Source of the DNA: an uncultured Chlorobiales bacterium
GTDB lineage: Bacteria > Bacteroidota > Chlorobiia > Chlorobiales > Chlorobiaceae
DNA: 10,685 nt
Direction of reading: 5' to 3'
Assembly (NCBI GenBank): GCA_903901395.1
Contig: CAIUQW010000094.1
Location: forward strand, 1-10,685
The position numbers and the translations under genes are program-made. Positions 1 to 5,499 of the stretch are shown here, piece after piece. The first letter of the stretch is position 1, and every line of letters begins with the position of its first letter. The notes beneath the pieces are model-generated. The model was not told where the DNA came from. It was given only the letters and a program-made list of their open reading frames with translations, and did not search any database.

Positions 1-1259
1 AGGGTTTTCAGATCGAGAGACCAGACCCCGATATGGGCGTTTTCAAGAGCGAACTCCACTTCGGCCTTGTACTTTTTCAGTTCGCACTCTCGTGCTTTCT
101 GTTCGGTAATATCTCTGGTGACTCCCATGAGCCGGACAAGCTTGCCCTGTTCGTCCCGTATCACCACGCCGGTGTCGGAGAGATAGCGTATCTGTCCGTC
201 GTTTTTGCGGCGGATGCGGTATTCCACATCGAAGTGATCGAGCGTCGTACGGAGCTTCTGATAGAGTTGTTCGAGCGCCGCGCGATCATCCGGTACAACA
301 TGCTCGATGAAGCGCAGGAAGTTCCATTCCGGCAAGAGAGTGTCATAGCCGAAAATGCGGCAGTGTTCCAGAGAATTGCGGCAGACTCCGTTCTGGAAAT
401 TCTCATCCCACGGGCCGATATGGCAGCTTTCGAGCGTGTAGTTCCATTGTTGCAGCATCTCCTGATAGCGTTGCCCGGTCTCTTTTTCATCCGTGACATC
501 CCGCACCATGCCGCACCATGAGACGGGCGCGCCGCTCTCGTTGCAGCGCGTGCTCCAGGTGGTGGACAACCATCGAATGTTTCCGTCCGCACGCCGGATG
601 CGGAAATCGTACCGCAAAAGATTTTTTGAGGAGGCGTGCCGCTCCCGGATAAATTTGATACAGCCGGGCCGATCCTCTTCGATGACATGCGCCAGAAAGG
701 TCTCTTCCGACCATTCGACCGTGTTCGGCTCATAGCCGAAAAGCCGGTCATGACCCGGGCTGCGGATGACCTTTCCGGTCTGGAGGTTCAAGTTGAGGAT
801 GGCTGCCGACACCTGTTCGAGCGCGGCATTGGTGCGCTCCAGAACTTCCGTGCTGCCGAGTTCATCGCTTTTTTTTGCGGTGATGTCGCGTGAAATGACG
901 AGCAGTTGAGTGGCCGAGCTGTCTGGCGCATGAACCGGATAGAGATCGAGCCTCAAAAGCTTTTCGCCCAGCTTCTCCTCGATGCTCAACGATGTACCAA
1001 TGCTCAACACCGCTTGCACCTCGGATTTACGCTGTTCTCCGCTCCCTTTCGGGTAGAGGCTGCTGGCTTCCATCAATTCATAGATGCTCGCGCCTATGCA
1101 CTCCCGGAGCGATTTGCCGAAATGCCGGGCCAGCCGGAGATTCGCATCGAGCACGATTCCTTCAGAATCGATGATGTATACGGGTTCAGGGTGGGTTTCG
1201 AAGAGCGTGCACACCAGGCCAAAAGAGGAATGGCTGTCGATATGGGAGCGTTGCTTCAT
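1..1259 (-). CDS. Multi-PAS sensor protein, 5' part only (runs off left edge)
   Basis: This is the N-terminal 419 residues of a soluble PAS-repeat sensor, probably the input half of a histidine kinase or cyclase whose output domain lies outside the window. PAS1 covers about residues 17-127 (YIIDSEGIVLDANLRLARHF, ending SRDITAKK). PAS2 covers about 148-259 (LFGYEPNTVEWS, ending RDVTDEKE). PAS3 covers about 274-389 (IFGYDTLLPEWNF, EYRIRRKNDG, ending TRDITEQK). PAS4 begins near 402 (ENAHIGVWSLDL). PAS2-4 have the PAS_3 look with D-[IV]-T linkers. There is no signal peptide or membrane segment, so it should be cytoplasmic. The start at 1259 (MKQRSH) is chosen because PAS1 follows directly. An in-frame ATG at 1358 would add 33 arginine-rich residues that look non-domain, and neither start has a clear ribosome site. 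PAS2 and PAS3 resemble the sixth PAS of the kinase at 6105-9545, so the genes share ancestry. The ligand is unknown. Confidence 0.9.
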   Translation of the reverse strand, partial: MKQRSHIDSHSSFGLVCTLFETHPEPVYIIDSEGIVLDANLRLARHFGKSLRECIGASIYELMEASSLYPKGSGEQRKSEVQAVLSIGTSLSIEEKLGEKLLRLDLYPVHAPDSSATQLLVISRDITAKKSDELGSTEVLERTNAALEQVSAAILNLNLQTGKVIRSPGHDRLFGYEPNTVEWSEETFLAHVIEEDRPGCIKFIRERHASSKNLLRYDFRIRRADGNIRWLSTTWSTRCNESGAPVSWCGMVRDVTDEKETGQRYQEMLQQWNYTLESCHIGPWDENFQNGVCRNSLEHCRIFGYDTLLPEWNFLRFIEHVVPDDRAALEQLYQKLRTTLDHFDVEYRIRRKNDGQIRYLSDTGVVIRDEQGKLVRLMGVTRDITEQKARECELKKYKAEVEFALENAHIGVWSLDLKT

Positions 1260-1437
1260 TCGATTTCTGATTCGCTGTACTTGTTTTGACGTGCCGTCTC
1301 GATAGCGCGATCGACACGGAATTCGGCGGAGCGATAGAGCACTCTCGATACTTCGCATTTGCGAATATAGCTCTTTGCACCGATCTTTATGAGGAGATAA
1401 AGGTGATTTACCCGAGTTCCGGCTTCTCTGGCAGTTG

Positions 1438-1456
1438 TTGAGGCGCGACGCCTTAA
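1438..1456. terminator. Short GC hairpin, possible terminator
   Basis: AGGCG, CGA and CGCCT at 1441-1453 form a tight hairpin, extended by TT/AA and one G-T pair to about 8 bp. It sits directly after the TAG (1458-1460) of a minus-strand open frame and upstream of the left sensor gene. There is no T tract, so termination is only a guess. Confidence 0.25.
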
Positions 1457-1457
1457 A

Positions 1458-1634
1458 CTACTTCAAATCCATATCGGAATTTTGTCGAATCCGGTTGCCG
1501 ATCTCTGCCAGGCGATTTCGAATCTCCGCTTTGAACTGGAGTCGGTGAAAAATTTTCAGAAGCGCGTTCTCGGCTGTTTGCCGGTTTTTCCATAGATTTG
1601 CACCATAGTTATCAATCCCAAATCTGTTGTTCCC
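1458..1634 (-). other. Open minus-strand frame, possible gene relic
   Basis: This minus-strand frame is open for about 59 codons before a TAG at 1458-1460. Its last 40 or so residues look protein-like: charged and helical, with NRQTAENALLKIFHRLQFKA and then RNRLAEIGNRIRQNSD. The only available ATG in frame is at 1820, but that would run antisense through the membrane protein at 1635-1838, where the translation becomes the His/Arg/Asp-rich text typical of a shadow. It may be the 3' remnant of a lost small gene, or chance. No family is recognised. The rest of the 1260-1634 intergenic stretch shows only the hairpin at 1438-1456. Confidence 0.25.
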
Positions 1635-1838
1635 ATGGCTTTGATGGATCCTGCGAGCTGGATGTTCGTGCTGGTCGTGAGCATCGTCTGCTCGATTGCG
1701 TGCGCGGTTATTTCGATGAAGAAAGGGTATGGCGGCGCTCAGGTGTTCGCCTGGTTCATCGCGGGTTTTGTGTTCAGCGTGTTCGCCCTGATCGCCATCA
1801 TTCTCGCCCCACATTCGCATGAGGCGGGGATGGAGTAG
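1635..1838 (+). CDS. Small two-helix membrane protein, hypothetical
   Basis: This encodes a 67-residue protein with two predicted membrane helices: about residues 9-27 (WMFVLVVSIVCSIACAVISM) and about 38-58 (FAWFIAGFVFSVFALIAIIL). A short basic, glycine-rich loop (KKGYGG) joins them, and the tail is short and polar (APHSHEAGME). The layout of a helix, an RG/KG-rich turn, then W-F-x-x-G-x-x-F and a second helix is common in small bacterial inner-membrane proteins of unknown function. By the positive-inside rule the loop would face the cytoplasm. ATG 1635 is used; ATG 1644 is an equally possible start three codons in. No strong ribosome site is visible. The gene stands alone, diverging from the sensor gene on its left, and a terminator-like inverted repeat follows at once. 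No specific function can be given. Confidence 0.7.
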   Translation: MALMDPASWMFVLVVSIVCSIACAVISMKKGYGGAQVFAWFIAGFVFSVFALIAIILAPHSHEAGME

Positions 1839-1873
1839 AGTATTTCACGATTCTGTATTAGATGTGAAATATT
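1839..1873 (+). terminator. Inverted repeat after the small membrane protein gene
   Basis: TATTTCAC at 1841-1848 pairs with GTGAAATA at 1864-1871. One A-T and one G-T pair extend this to 10 bp around a 15-nt loop. It starts at the first base after the stop codon of the 1635-1838 gene and is followed by a T-rich run (TATATTTTTG). Position and shape fit a weak intrinsic terminator. Confidence 0.45.
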
Positions 1874-1972
1874 TGTAATATATTTTTGTCGGGCTGTGGA
1901 CTTGCTTTGCAGAATGAGGAGACTGCTTCCGATGTTCTACAATGTTTCAATGAGCAGAAGTTATTTCGATGC

Positions 1973-2009
1973 TGAACATTGCATTATTTTACCGTGCAAT
2001 CAATGTTCA
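1973..2009 (-). terminator. Inverted repeat beyond the decayed kinase
   Basis: TGAACATTG (1973-1981) and CAATGTTCA (2001-2009) are perfect 9-bp inverted arms around a 19-nt loop. It lies 16 bases beyond the original stop (TAA 2027-2025) of the decayed hybrid kinase on the minus strand, so it may be that gene's old terminator. No strong T tract is seen. Confidence 0.35.
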
Positions 2010-2024
2010 ATCAACCTGCGCTTT

Positions 2025-2320
2025 TTACGCAAAATTAAGAAATTCTTTAAAAAGAAATTCTTTTAAAGAAGGTGATATTTTGTTGGGAAATGCATGACCT
2101 CTTTGTGATAAACTGAAAAAAATATGATATTGATATCTTGATATTTATTTTCATTTCAGTAGAATATTGTATACCATCATCACAGGTATAATCAAATCCG
2201 TAATCAATAGATCAACAACTCCAGAAAGCGTATTTCGATGCGAATAGAAGGGCGTAACCATGTTATGAAAGTAATACTTTTACAGTTTTTTTTGATGAAT
2301 TTTATCGACTGCTAACAAAA
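2025..2320 (-). pseudogene. Receiver-domain remnant of a hybrid histidine kinase
   Basis: One minus-strand frame, different from that of the kinase ORF at 2312-3097, reads as a response-regulator receiver from about 2320 to a TAA at 2027-2025. It is broken by three stops (2282-2280, 2153-2151 and 2147-2145). The recognisable pieces appear in the right order. First is ILLAVDKIHQKKL, where the acidic N-terminal motif ILLVDDE belongs. Then comes SGVVDLLITDLIIPVM, the phospho-acceptor strand with its Asp kept. Then follows SLSQRGHAFPNKISPSLKEF, where the conserved Lys-Pro and the last helix belong. The order and spacing match a normal receiver of about 115-120 residues. It lies right behind the HATPase domain, so the ancestor was a hybrid kinase and this domain is dead. 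The 15/16-bp tandem repeat at 2037-2067 lies inside its last helix. Confidence 0.72.
2037..2067. repeat. 15/16-bp tandem direct repeat
   Basis: AAGAAATTCTTTAAA (2037-2051) is followed at once by AAGAAATTCTTTTAAA (2052-2067). On the minus strand it translates as KEFLF-KEFLN in the last helix of the receiver remnant, so it looks like a small slippage duplication in the dying gene. Each unit is also nearly palindromic. Confidence 0.7.
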
Positions 2321-3097
2321 TATTTTGATAACTTTATCGTATAGACTAATATTGGTTTTTGATTTCTGGGATATATTCTGAACTTTATTTTGAAGAGGCA
2401 ATATAATGCTCACAGATGTTCCTTTTCCTGCCGTACTGTTAACGATGATATTTCCTCGATATTGCTTTACGATGCCAGATATTGTTGAAAGGCCGATCCC
2501 TGAAGCCGTTGTGCGATTTTTCGTTGTAAAAAAAGGATCGAATATATTTGGCATAACCGACGCCTCGATTCCGGTGCCATTATCGCTGATCGTTAACCGG
2601 GCATAATCGCCTTCAGCCATACTCAGCCGTTTCACAAGCTCTCGTTCGAGTGTTACGGTTTTTAATTCTATCGTCAGAATTCCTTCATCCCGTATGGCAT
2701 CCTGCGCGTTCAAAACAAGCCCGAAGAGGACTTGCCTCAGCTTTTCGATATTCATCTCCACGCGAGGAGATGAGCCATCATAATATCGCTTAATTTCGAT
2801 ATTATTTCTTATAGCGCTACGCATTAAAGGTTCGATATCTGATATGGCTTCATTCAAATAGATATATTTTAAATTTAACAAATGTGAACTGTCATAATCA
2901 TATAATTGATGAATCAGATCAGCAGCTTTGTGAGTTGATAGAGATAAGCGCCGGAGGTATTCGCTTGATTCATCGTTTTTGTTGCAGCGTTGACATAAAA
3001 TTTCTGAATATCCAGAAATGAGCATCATTGTGTGGTTCAGTTCAAGAGCGAGCCCACTGAAAATGGGATCGATGAACTCATTTGTTTTGTTTTGCAT
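2312..3097 (-). CDS. Histidine-kinase core lacking its phospho-acceptor His (surviving ORF of a decayed hybrid kinase)
   Basis: This 261-codon frame holds a HisKA-like segment (about residues 8-70) and a HATPase_c domain (about 115-234). The ATP-binding boxes are intact: N box with Asn130 in LVLNAQDAI, G1 with Asp172 in SDNGTGI, F box FDPFFTTK at 186-193, G2 around SGIGLS at 200-204, and a last glycine box GKGTSVSIILP. The H box is not intact. Related kinases read GIAHDFNNxLxxIxGYSEL, and this one reads GLALELNHTMMLISGYSEI, so the acceptor His is Leu18; the nearby His22 stands at an Asn position. The frame stays open upstream of ATG 3097 to 3211 and includes the end of a PAS domain (YRVGIVHNVNKR), so this ATG is internal to the ancestral protein. 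With the PAS and receiver pieces around it frameshifted, this is most likely a pseudogene fragment. An expressed ATPase-only protein is the less likely alternative. Confidence 0.8.
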   Translation of the reverse strand: MQNKTNEFIDPIFSGLALELNHTMMLISGYSEILCQRCNKNDESSEYLRRLSLSTHKAADLIHQLYDYDSSHLLNLKYIYLNEAISDIEPLMRSAIRNNIEIKRYYDGSSPRVEMNIEKLRQVLFGLVLNAQDAIRDEGILTIELKTVTLERELVKRLSMAEGDYARLTISDNGTGIEASVMPNIFDPFFTTKNRTTASGIGLSTISGIVKQYRGNIIVNSTAGKGTSVSIILPLQNKVQNISQKSKTNISLYDKVIKIFC

Positions 3098-3564
3098 ATC
3101 TATGTATAAAATTTTTTTACAATGATATTTTTTGTCGATTCGTTTATTGACGTTGTGAACAATACCGACACGATATTGGTTACCTCTCCAATACCGTTGA
3201 TGATAAGACGGTCATGACATCGGAAATAACAGCAAAGCCATCTTTTCTGATCTGCTCGTACTCGCTCATATCGAATCTGCCAGGTAAATCACCGGAAAGA
3301 ACGATTCTGATGCGCTTATCATGCAACGCTTCATATTTTTACTGCCGTCTCGGGTGTAAAAGTATCACACACGCATTGTTGTTTTTTTTCTTTCAAAGTT
3401 AAGCCAATGAGTGTGAGAAAAGCGTAGCTATGCCTGATTTTATGAGCATCATTGGACCAAAGAACATCACCAGCACTTTCCAGAACAAGTTCAAATGAAG
3501 AATTTAGCTCGAAAAGATTTATATGCTGATTTTGTGCTGCAAGTATGCGAAATGAATTAAAAAA
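3098..3564 (-). pseudogene. Frameshifted PAS domain, N-terminal part of the decayed hybrid kinase
   Basis: Three minus-strand frames in succession spell one PAS domain. Piece 1 (3564-3331) reads LFELNSSFELVLESAGDVLW and later DTFTPETAVKI, then stops at TGA. This is the familiar opening of a PAS domain (LVLESAGDVLWE.D, ending F.TPES). Piece 2 (3338-3180) reads KYEALHDKRIRIVLSGDLPG, then SEYEQIRKDGFAVISDVMTV, which matches the EYR.RRKDGS core strand, and ends at TAA. Piece 3 (from 3211 into the ORF ending at 2312) reads YWRGNQYRVGIVHNVNKRID, the usual VVGIVRDITERK exit strand and linker. None of the pieces has a usable start codon of its own before 3097. The order and combined length fit one domain of about 120-130 residues, so at least two frameshifts have hit it. 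The gene's true start is not visible. Confidence 0.72.
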
Positions 3565-3832
3565 TTATCTTCGATTAAGAAGTAATGATGCAATGTTGCT
3601 TAAATTTTATTCGAAAGTTGCATTGCAATAATAGACAGAATTGCAATCATAATATCGCGAGATAGTTGATATATTTATGTGATTCTAAATTATTCAAATT
3701 GAATCGTCTCAAGCTCTCGAGATCAAACAGCGAAATTATGTGAATCAATTGAGGCGCAATAAGTGATATATTGCTGTAAATGTCTAATCGATTAAGAATG
3801 ATATATTTTTACCAAAGTTTAAATTTTTATCA
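3565..3832. other. AT-rich intergenic stretch with a possible further relic
   Basis: No gene with a start codon is visible. On the minus strand 3808-3647 is open for about 53 codons without a methionine and reads leucine-rich text (IIHIISLFDLESLRRF-like around 3720). It could be older N-terminal sequence of the decayed kinase or chance in AT-rich DNA. Nothing else is supported. Confidence 0.3.
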
Positions 3833-4264
3833 TTAAATTTTTTTTATTGAATGCACATAGTTCTCTTTAAAAAAATGGCTTTTTATATGAGATACAGCGA
3901 CCTTCATTCTTTCAGAAAATGAAAATGACTTACGGAGTTTTGCAAGAGCGATGATCGCGAAACCGATCCCAATTAACTCTATGCTTGATGGCTCAGAAAG
4001 ATCAACATTCTTGACGTCGTTGCGATTAGCTTTGGTTTTTGCTGTGTTGTCGCTATTCCTCAATCCATTGCTGGCGGAGACGGTAGAACTATTACCACGA
4101 ATGACAAGCTGGGAGTCTATGCTTCTATTGTTAAATGCGGTAATGTTGCTGCATGTATTTTTGGCGTGTGTGTTATAATCCTGCTTTAGGTTGATCACTT
4201 CTGCAAAACCTGGAGTGCTCCAGAAAAGCGGCAGAAAAGCAAAAAAAAATAATTTCGTTTTCAT
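3833..4264 (-). CDS. Putative secreted protein with a degenerate PEP-CTERM sorting signal
   Basis: This 143-residue protein has a clear Sec signal peptide (MKTKLFFFAFLPLFWSTPGF, then AE), likely cut near Ala21. A polar, Asn/Ser/Thr-rich body of about 65 residues follows, of no known fold. Near the C-terminus Leu89-SEPSS-IELIGIGFAIIALAKLRK (residues 89-112) has the PEP-CTERM layout: a Pro-Ser motif, one hydrophobic helix, then a basic cluster. In genuine PEP-CTERM proteins this signal is read by an exosortase and usually ends the protein. Here the first Pro of PEP is Ser, and 31 further residues (113-143, basic and aromatic) follow the basic cluster. Either the stop was lost or the signal is decaying. 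The start at 4264 is fixed by the signal peptide. It lies downstream of the KTSC-like gene on the same strand, 288 bp away. No exosortase gene is in the window. Confidence 0.6.
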   Translation of the reverse strand: MKTKLFFFAFLPLFWSTPGFAEVINLKQDYNTHAKNTCSNITAFNNRSIDSQLVIRGNSSTVSASNGLRNSDNTAKTKANRNDVKNVDLSEPSSIELIGIGFAIIALAKLRKSFSFSERMKVAVSHIKSHFFKENYVHSIKKI

Positions 4265-4552
4265 TAGTGTACTGCTTGGCTGGTGAAGAAAGAGTTATTG
4301 TGAAAAAAACTGAAAAACGTTGATTTTCTGTCGCTTCAGTGTTGTTGCATAGCATCACCCATATCGATTCTCGCAGCCTCTTACATATACGTATCTTCGC
4401 AGAGCATCGTGGGTGTTGGGAGGTGCGGGATTTTTTAATGCCCTGCGAAGTATAACGTATAAGAAAGTCGAACCGCTTTAATCTTTAGATTACAGAAGAG
4501 TTTCCTCTGTTCATTATATGCTGTTTTTTTATTTTATTATTATTTAATAAGC
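4265..4552. other. Intergenic stretch dominated by a large inverted repeat
   Basis: No gene is seen. The stretch holds the long inverted repeat at 4386-4461 (separate entry). It also has a small palindrome, TAATCT-TT-AGATTA, at 4479-4492, between the KTSC-like and PEP-CTERM-like genes. Confidence 0.4.
4386..4461. repeat. Long imperfect inverted repeat / RNA hairpin
   Basis: The arms 4386-4407 and 4438-4461 pair over 21 bases. GCAT pairs with ATGC, CTTCGCAG (4395-4402) with CTGCGAAG (4443-4450), TAT with ATA, and TATACG with CGTATA, with one mismatch and two single-base bulges. The 30-nt loop contains GGGAGGTG on the plus strand (CACCTCCC on the minus) and a run of six T. It could be a terminator for the KTSC-like gene upstream on the minus strand, a leader structure for the PEP-CTERM-like gene (about 120 bp from its start), or a small mobile-repeat remnant. 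Confidence 0.55.
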
Positions 4553-4786
4553 TTATAATTCTCTTTCTGTTTTGAAGAGTCTCTTATTTTTCATAATGAA
4601 GCTCGCCAAATTTTTTCCGCTTTTTGCGTATCTGATCATTCGCCTTACATTGAGCCATCCCGAGTCGCAGTATCGGTATGTTTGGATGTCTCCATTTATA
4701 AATCTTACGCTGATCCAGTCTTTTCCAAACGCATAGGCGTCTACAGGTGAAAGCACATTAATGTTTTTATACGGAGTAAAAATCAT
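4553..4786 (-). CDS. Small KTSC-like domain protein
   Basis: This encodes 77 residues. The core, about residues 10-66, fits the KTSC domain pattern. A first strand near VLSPVDAYAF is followed by WISVRFINGDIQTYRY (the L-x-V-x-F-x-N-G-x-x-Y-x-Y signature), then a helix with VRRMIRYAKSGKNLASFI (the A-x-S-x-G-x-x-F segment) and a basic tail. KTSC domains occur alone in many small bacterial and phage proteins and at the C-terminus of some lysyl-tRNA synthetases. Their exact role is not settled, with nucleic-acid binding suspected. There is no signal peptide or membrane helix. ATG 4786 is the first start in the frame and has only a weak TAAG before it. A 10-bp palindrome AGTTTAAACT (4790-4799) sits right upstream. 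The neighbours are AT-rich accessory genes. The family call rests on pattern only. Confidence 0.6.
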   Translation of the reverse strand: MIFTPYKNINVLSPVDAYAFGKDWISVRFINGDIQTYRYCDSGWLNVRRMIRYAKSGKNLASFIMKNKRLFKTEREL

Positions 4787-4789
4787 CTT

Positions 4790-4799
4790 AGTTTAAACT
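4790..4799. promoter_or_regulatory. 10-bp palindrome just before the KTSC-like gene
   Basis: AGTTTAAACT is a perfect palindrome ending 4 bases upstream of the start codon at 4786. It could be a binding site, but in DNA this AT-rich it may be chance. Confidence 0.25.
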
Positions 4800-4802
4800 T
4801 AA

Positions 4803-5041
4803 AGGCGCAGTAAATACAAAGTGTATTATTTTTATGATCTTTTGCTTTACTCTTTTTTGACTTCGTAAAATGCTTCGTTTTAATTTAATGCTGATGATAA
4901 TTTATAAAAAAATTATAATAATTGCAATAATTGCGATGAAAAATATTTGGAATTGTGAGAAATACATATTTTGACTCTATAAAAACACTTCATTGTATAT
5001 GGGCTATGCGGGATCAAAACCATCTTTGTTTAAAAGCTTCT
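4803..5041. repeat. Diverged direct repeat, copy A
   Basis: This copy aligns by eye with 5167-5464 from AGGCG through GTGTA...TTTTT.TGATCT.TTG, TAATTTATA.AAAAA.TATAATAA, CAATTGCGAT and ACTC..TAAAA.AC, to a final TTTGTTTAA.AAGCTTC. It is shorter than copy B, so an indel is present. On the minus strand it holds a 21-codon ORF (4967-4902) of hydrophobic residues, MYFSQFQIFFIAIIAIIIIF plus L. There is no other coding evidence. Confidence 0.55.
4902..4967 (-). CDS. Possible 21-residue hydrophobic peptide (copy A)
   Basis: This short ORF encodes one membrane-spanning stretch (FIAIIAIIIIFL) ending in TAA. In the diverged copy B the same frame gives FIAIVVFIIFFL and a stop at the same aligned position, so hydrophobic content and stop are shared by both copies. 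Small duplicated hydrophobic peptides can be type I toxins or regulatory membrane peptides, but no ribosome site or antisense RNA is demonstrated. AT-rich DNA often gives such text by chance. Confidence 0.2.
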   Translation of the reverse strand: MYFSQFQIFFIAIIAIIIIFL

Positions 5042-5166
5042 TTGTAAATGCGATGATCTGTTATCTCTCTGAGTCGCCGAGGCTCTACGATATCTTGCTT
5101 ATATGACATGTATGCGCGTAAAAAAATGCGTTAATTTGGTATTGTGGGGTGTCATCGCTCTGGGGT

Positions 5167-5464
5167 AGGCGTATAATTAGAGTGTAATTCTTTTTGTGAT
5201 CTCTTGTATTGCTCTCCGTCGATTTTTTCAGACACTTTTTTTTGATTTAAATCTACTGGTAATTTATAGAAAAAATATAATAAATACAACAATTGCGATA
5301 AATCGTGTTCTGAATCGTGAAAAGATTACAGTTACACTCGGTAAAAGTACGTCGCCATATATGCTTGATATGTTTGACCGCTCAATTGTCATGAGGCGGT
5401 GAGGGAGGTGGATCGGGAGAACTCGCTTCAGCGTGAAATTTGCTGACAATTTGTTTAAGCTTCA
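5167..5464. repeat. Diverged direct repeat, copy B
   Basis: This is the second copy of the segment at 4803-5041, about 364 bp away, with many substitutions. On the plus strand the GTG-started frame 5196-5402 gives a 68-residue protein, but copy A is broken by stops in that frame. On the minus strand the shared frame ends at 5264 in a hydrophobic tail (see 5264-5392). The frame kept by both copies is the minus one. Confidence 0.5.
5264..5392 (-). CDS. Possible short membrane peptide (copy B)
   Basis: From ATG 5392 this frame encodes 42 residues: a polar start MTIERSNISSIYGD and a C-terminal hydrophobic helix (RFIAIVVFIIFFL) ending at the stop shared with copy A. A TTG at 5449 could extend it by 19 residues. 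Real expression is uncertain; the only support is the aligned helix and stop in the neighbouring diverged copy. Confidence 0.25.
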   Translation of the reverse strand: MTIERSNISSIYGDVLLPSVTVIFSRFRTRFIAIVVFIIFFL

Positions 5465-5499
5465 TAAGACATAATAAAATGGTCACTTAGGCTTAATCT

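Noticed and set aside
33-521. 162-codon plus-strand open frame
   Set aside because: It is antisense to the left-edge sensor, whose minus-strand translation is clearly PAS domains; the other open frames within 1-1305 are shadows of it as well.
161-751. 196-codon minus-strand open frame
   Set aside because: It is on the right strand but in the wrong frame. The text is Arg/Ser-rich without domains, while the neighbouring frame reads PAS2 and PAS3.
3214-3402. Plus-strand 62-codon ORF
   Set aside because: It is antisense to the frameshifted PAS remnant, which explains the sequence better.
4173-4358. 61-codon minus-strand ORF overlapping the PEP-CTERM-like gene
   Set aside because: It overlaps the signal-peptide region in another frame and has no recognisable content.
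5196-5402. 68-residue plus-strand ORF in repeat copy B
   Set aside because: It has a GTG start and no family match, and the aligned copy A carries stops in this frame, so it is probably not coding.
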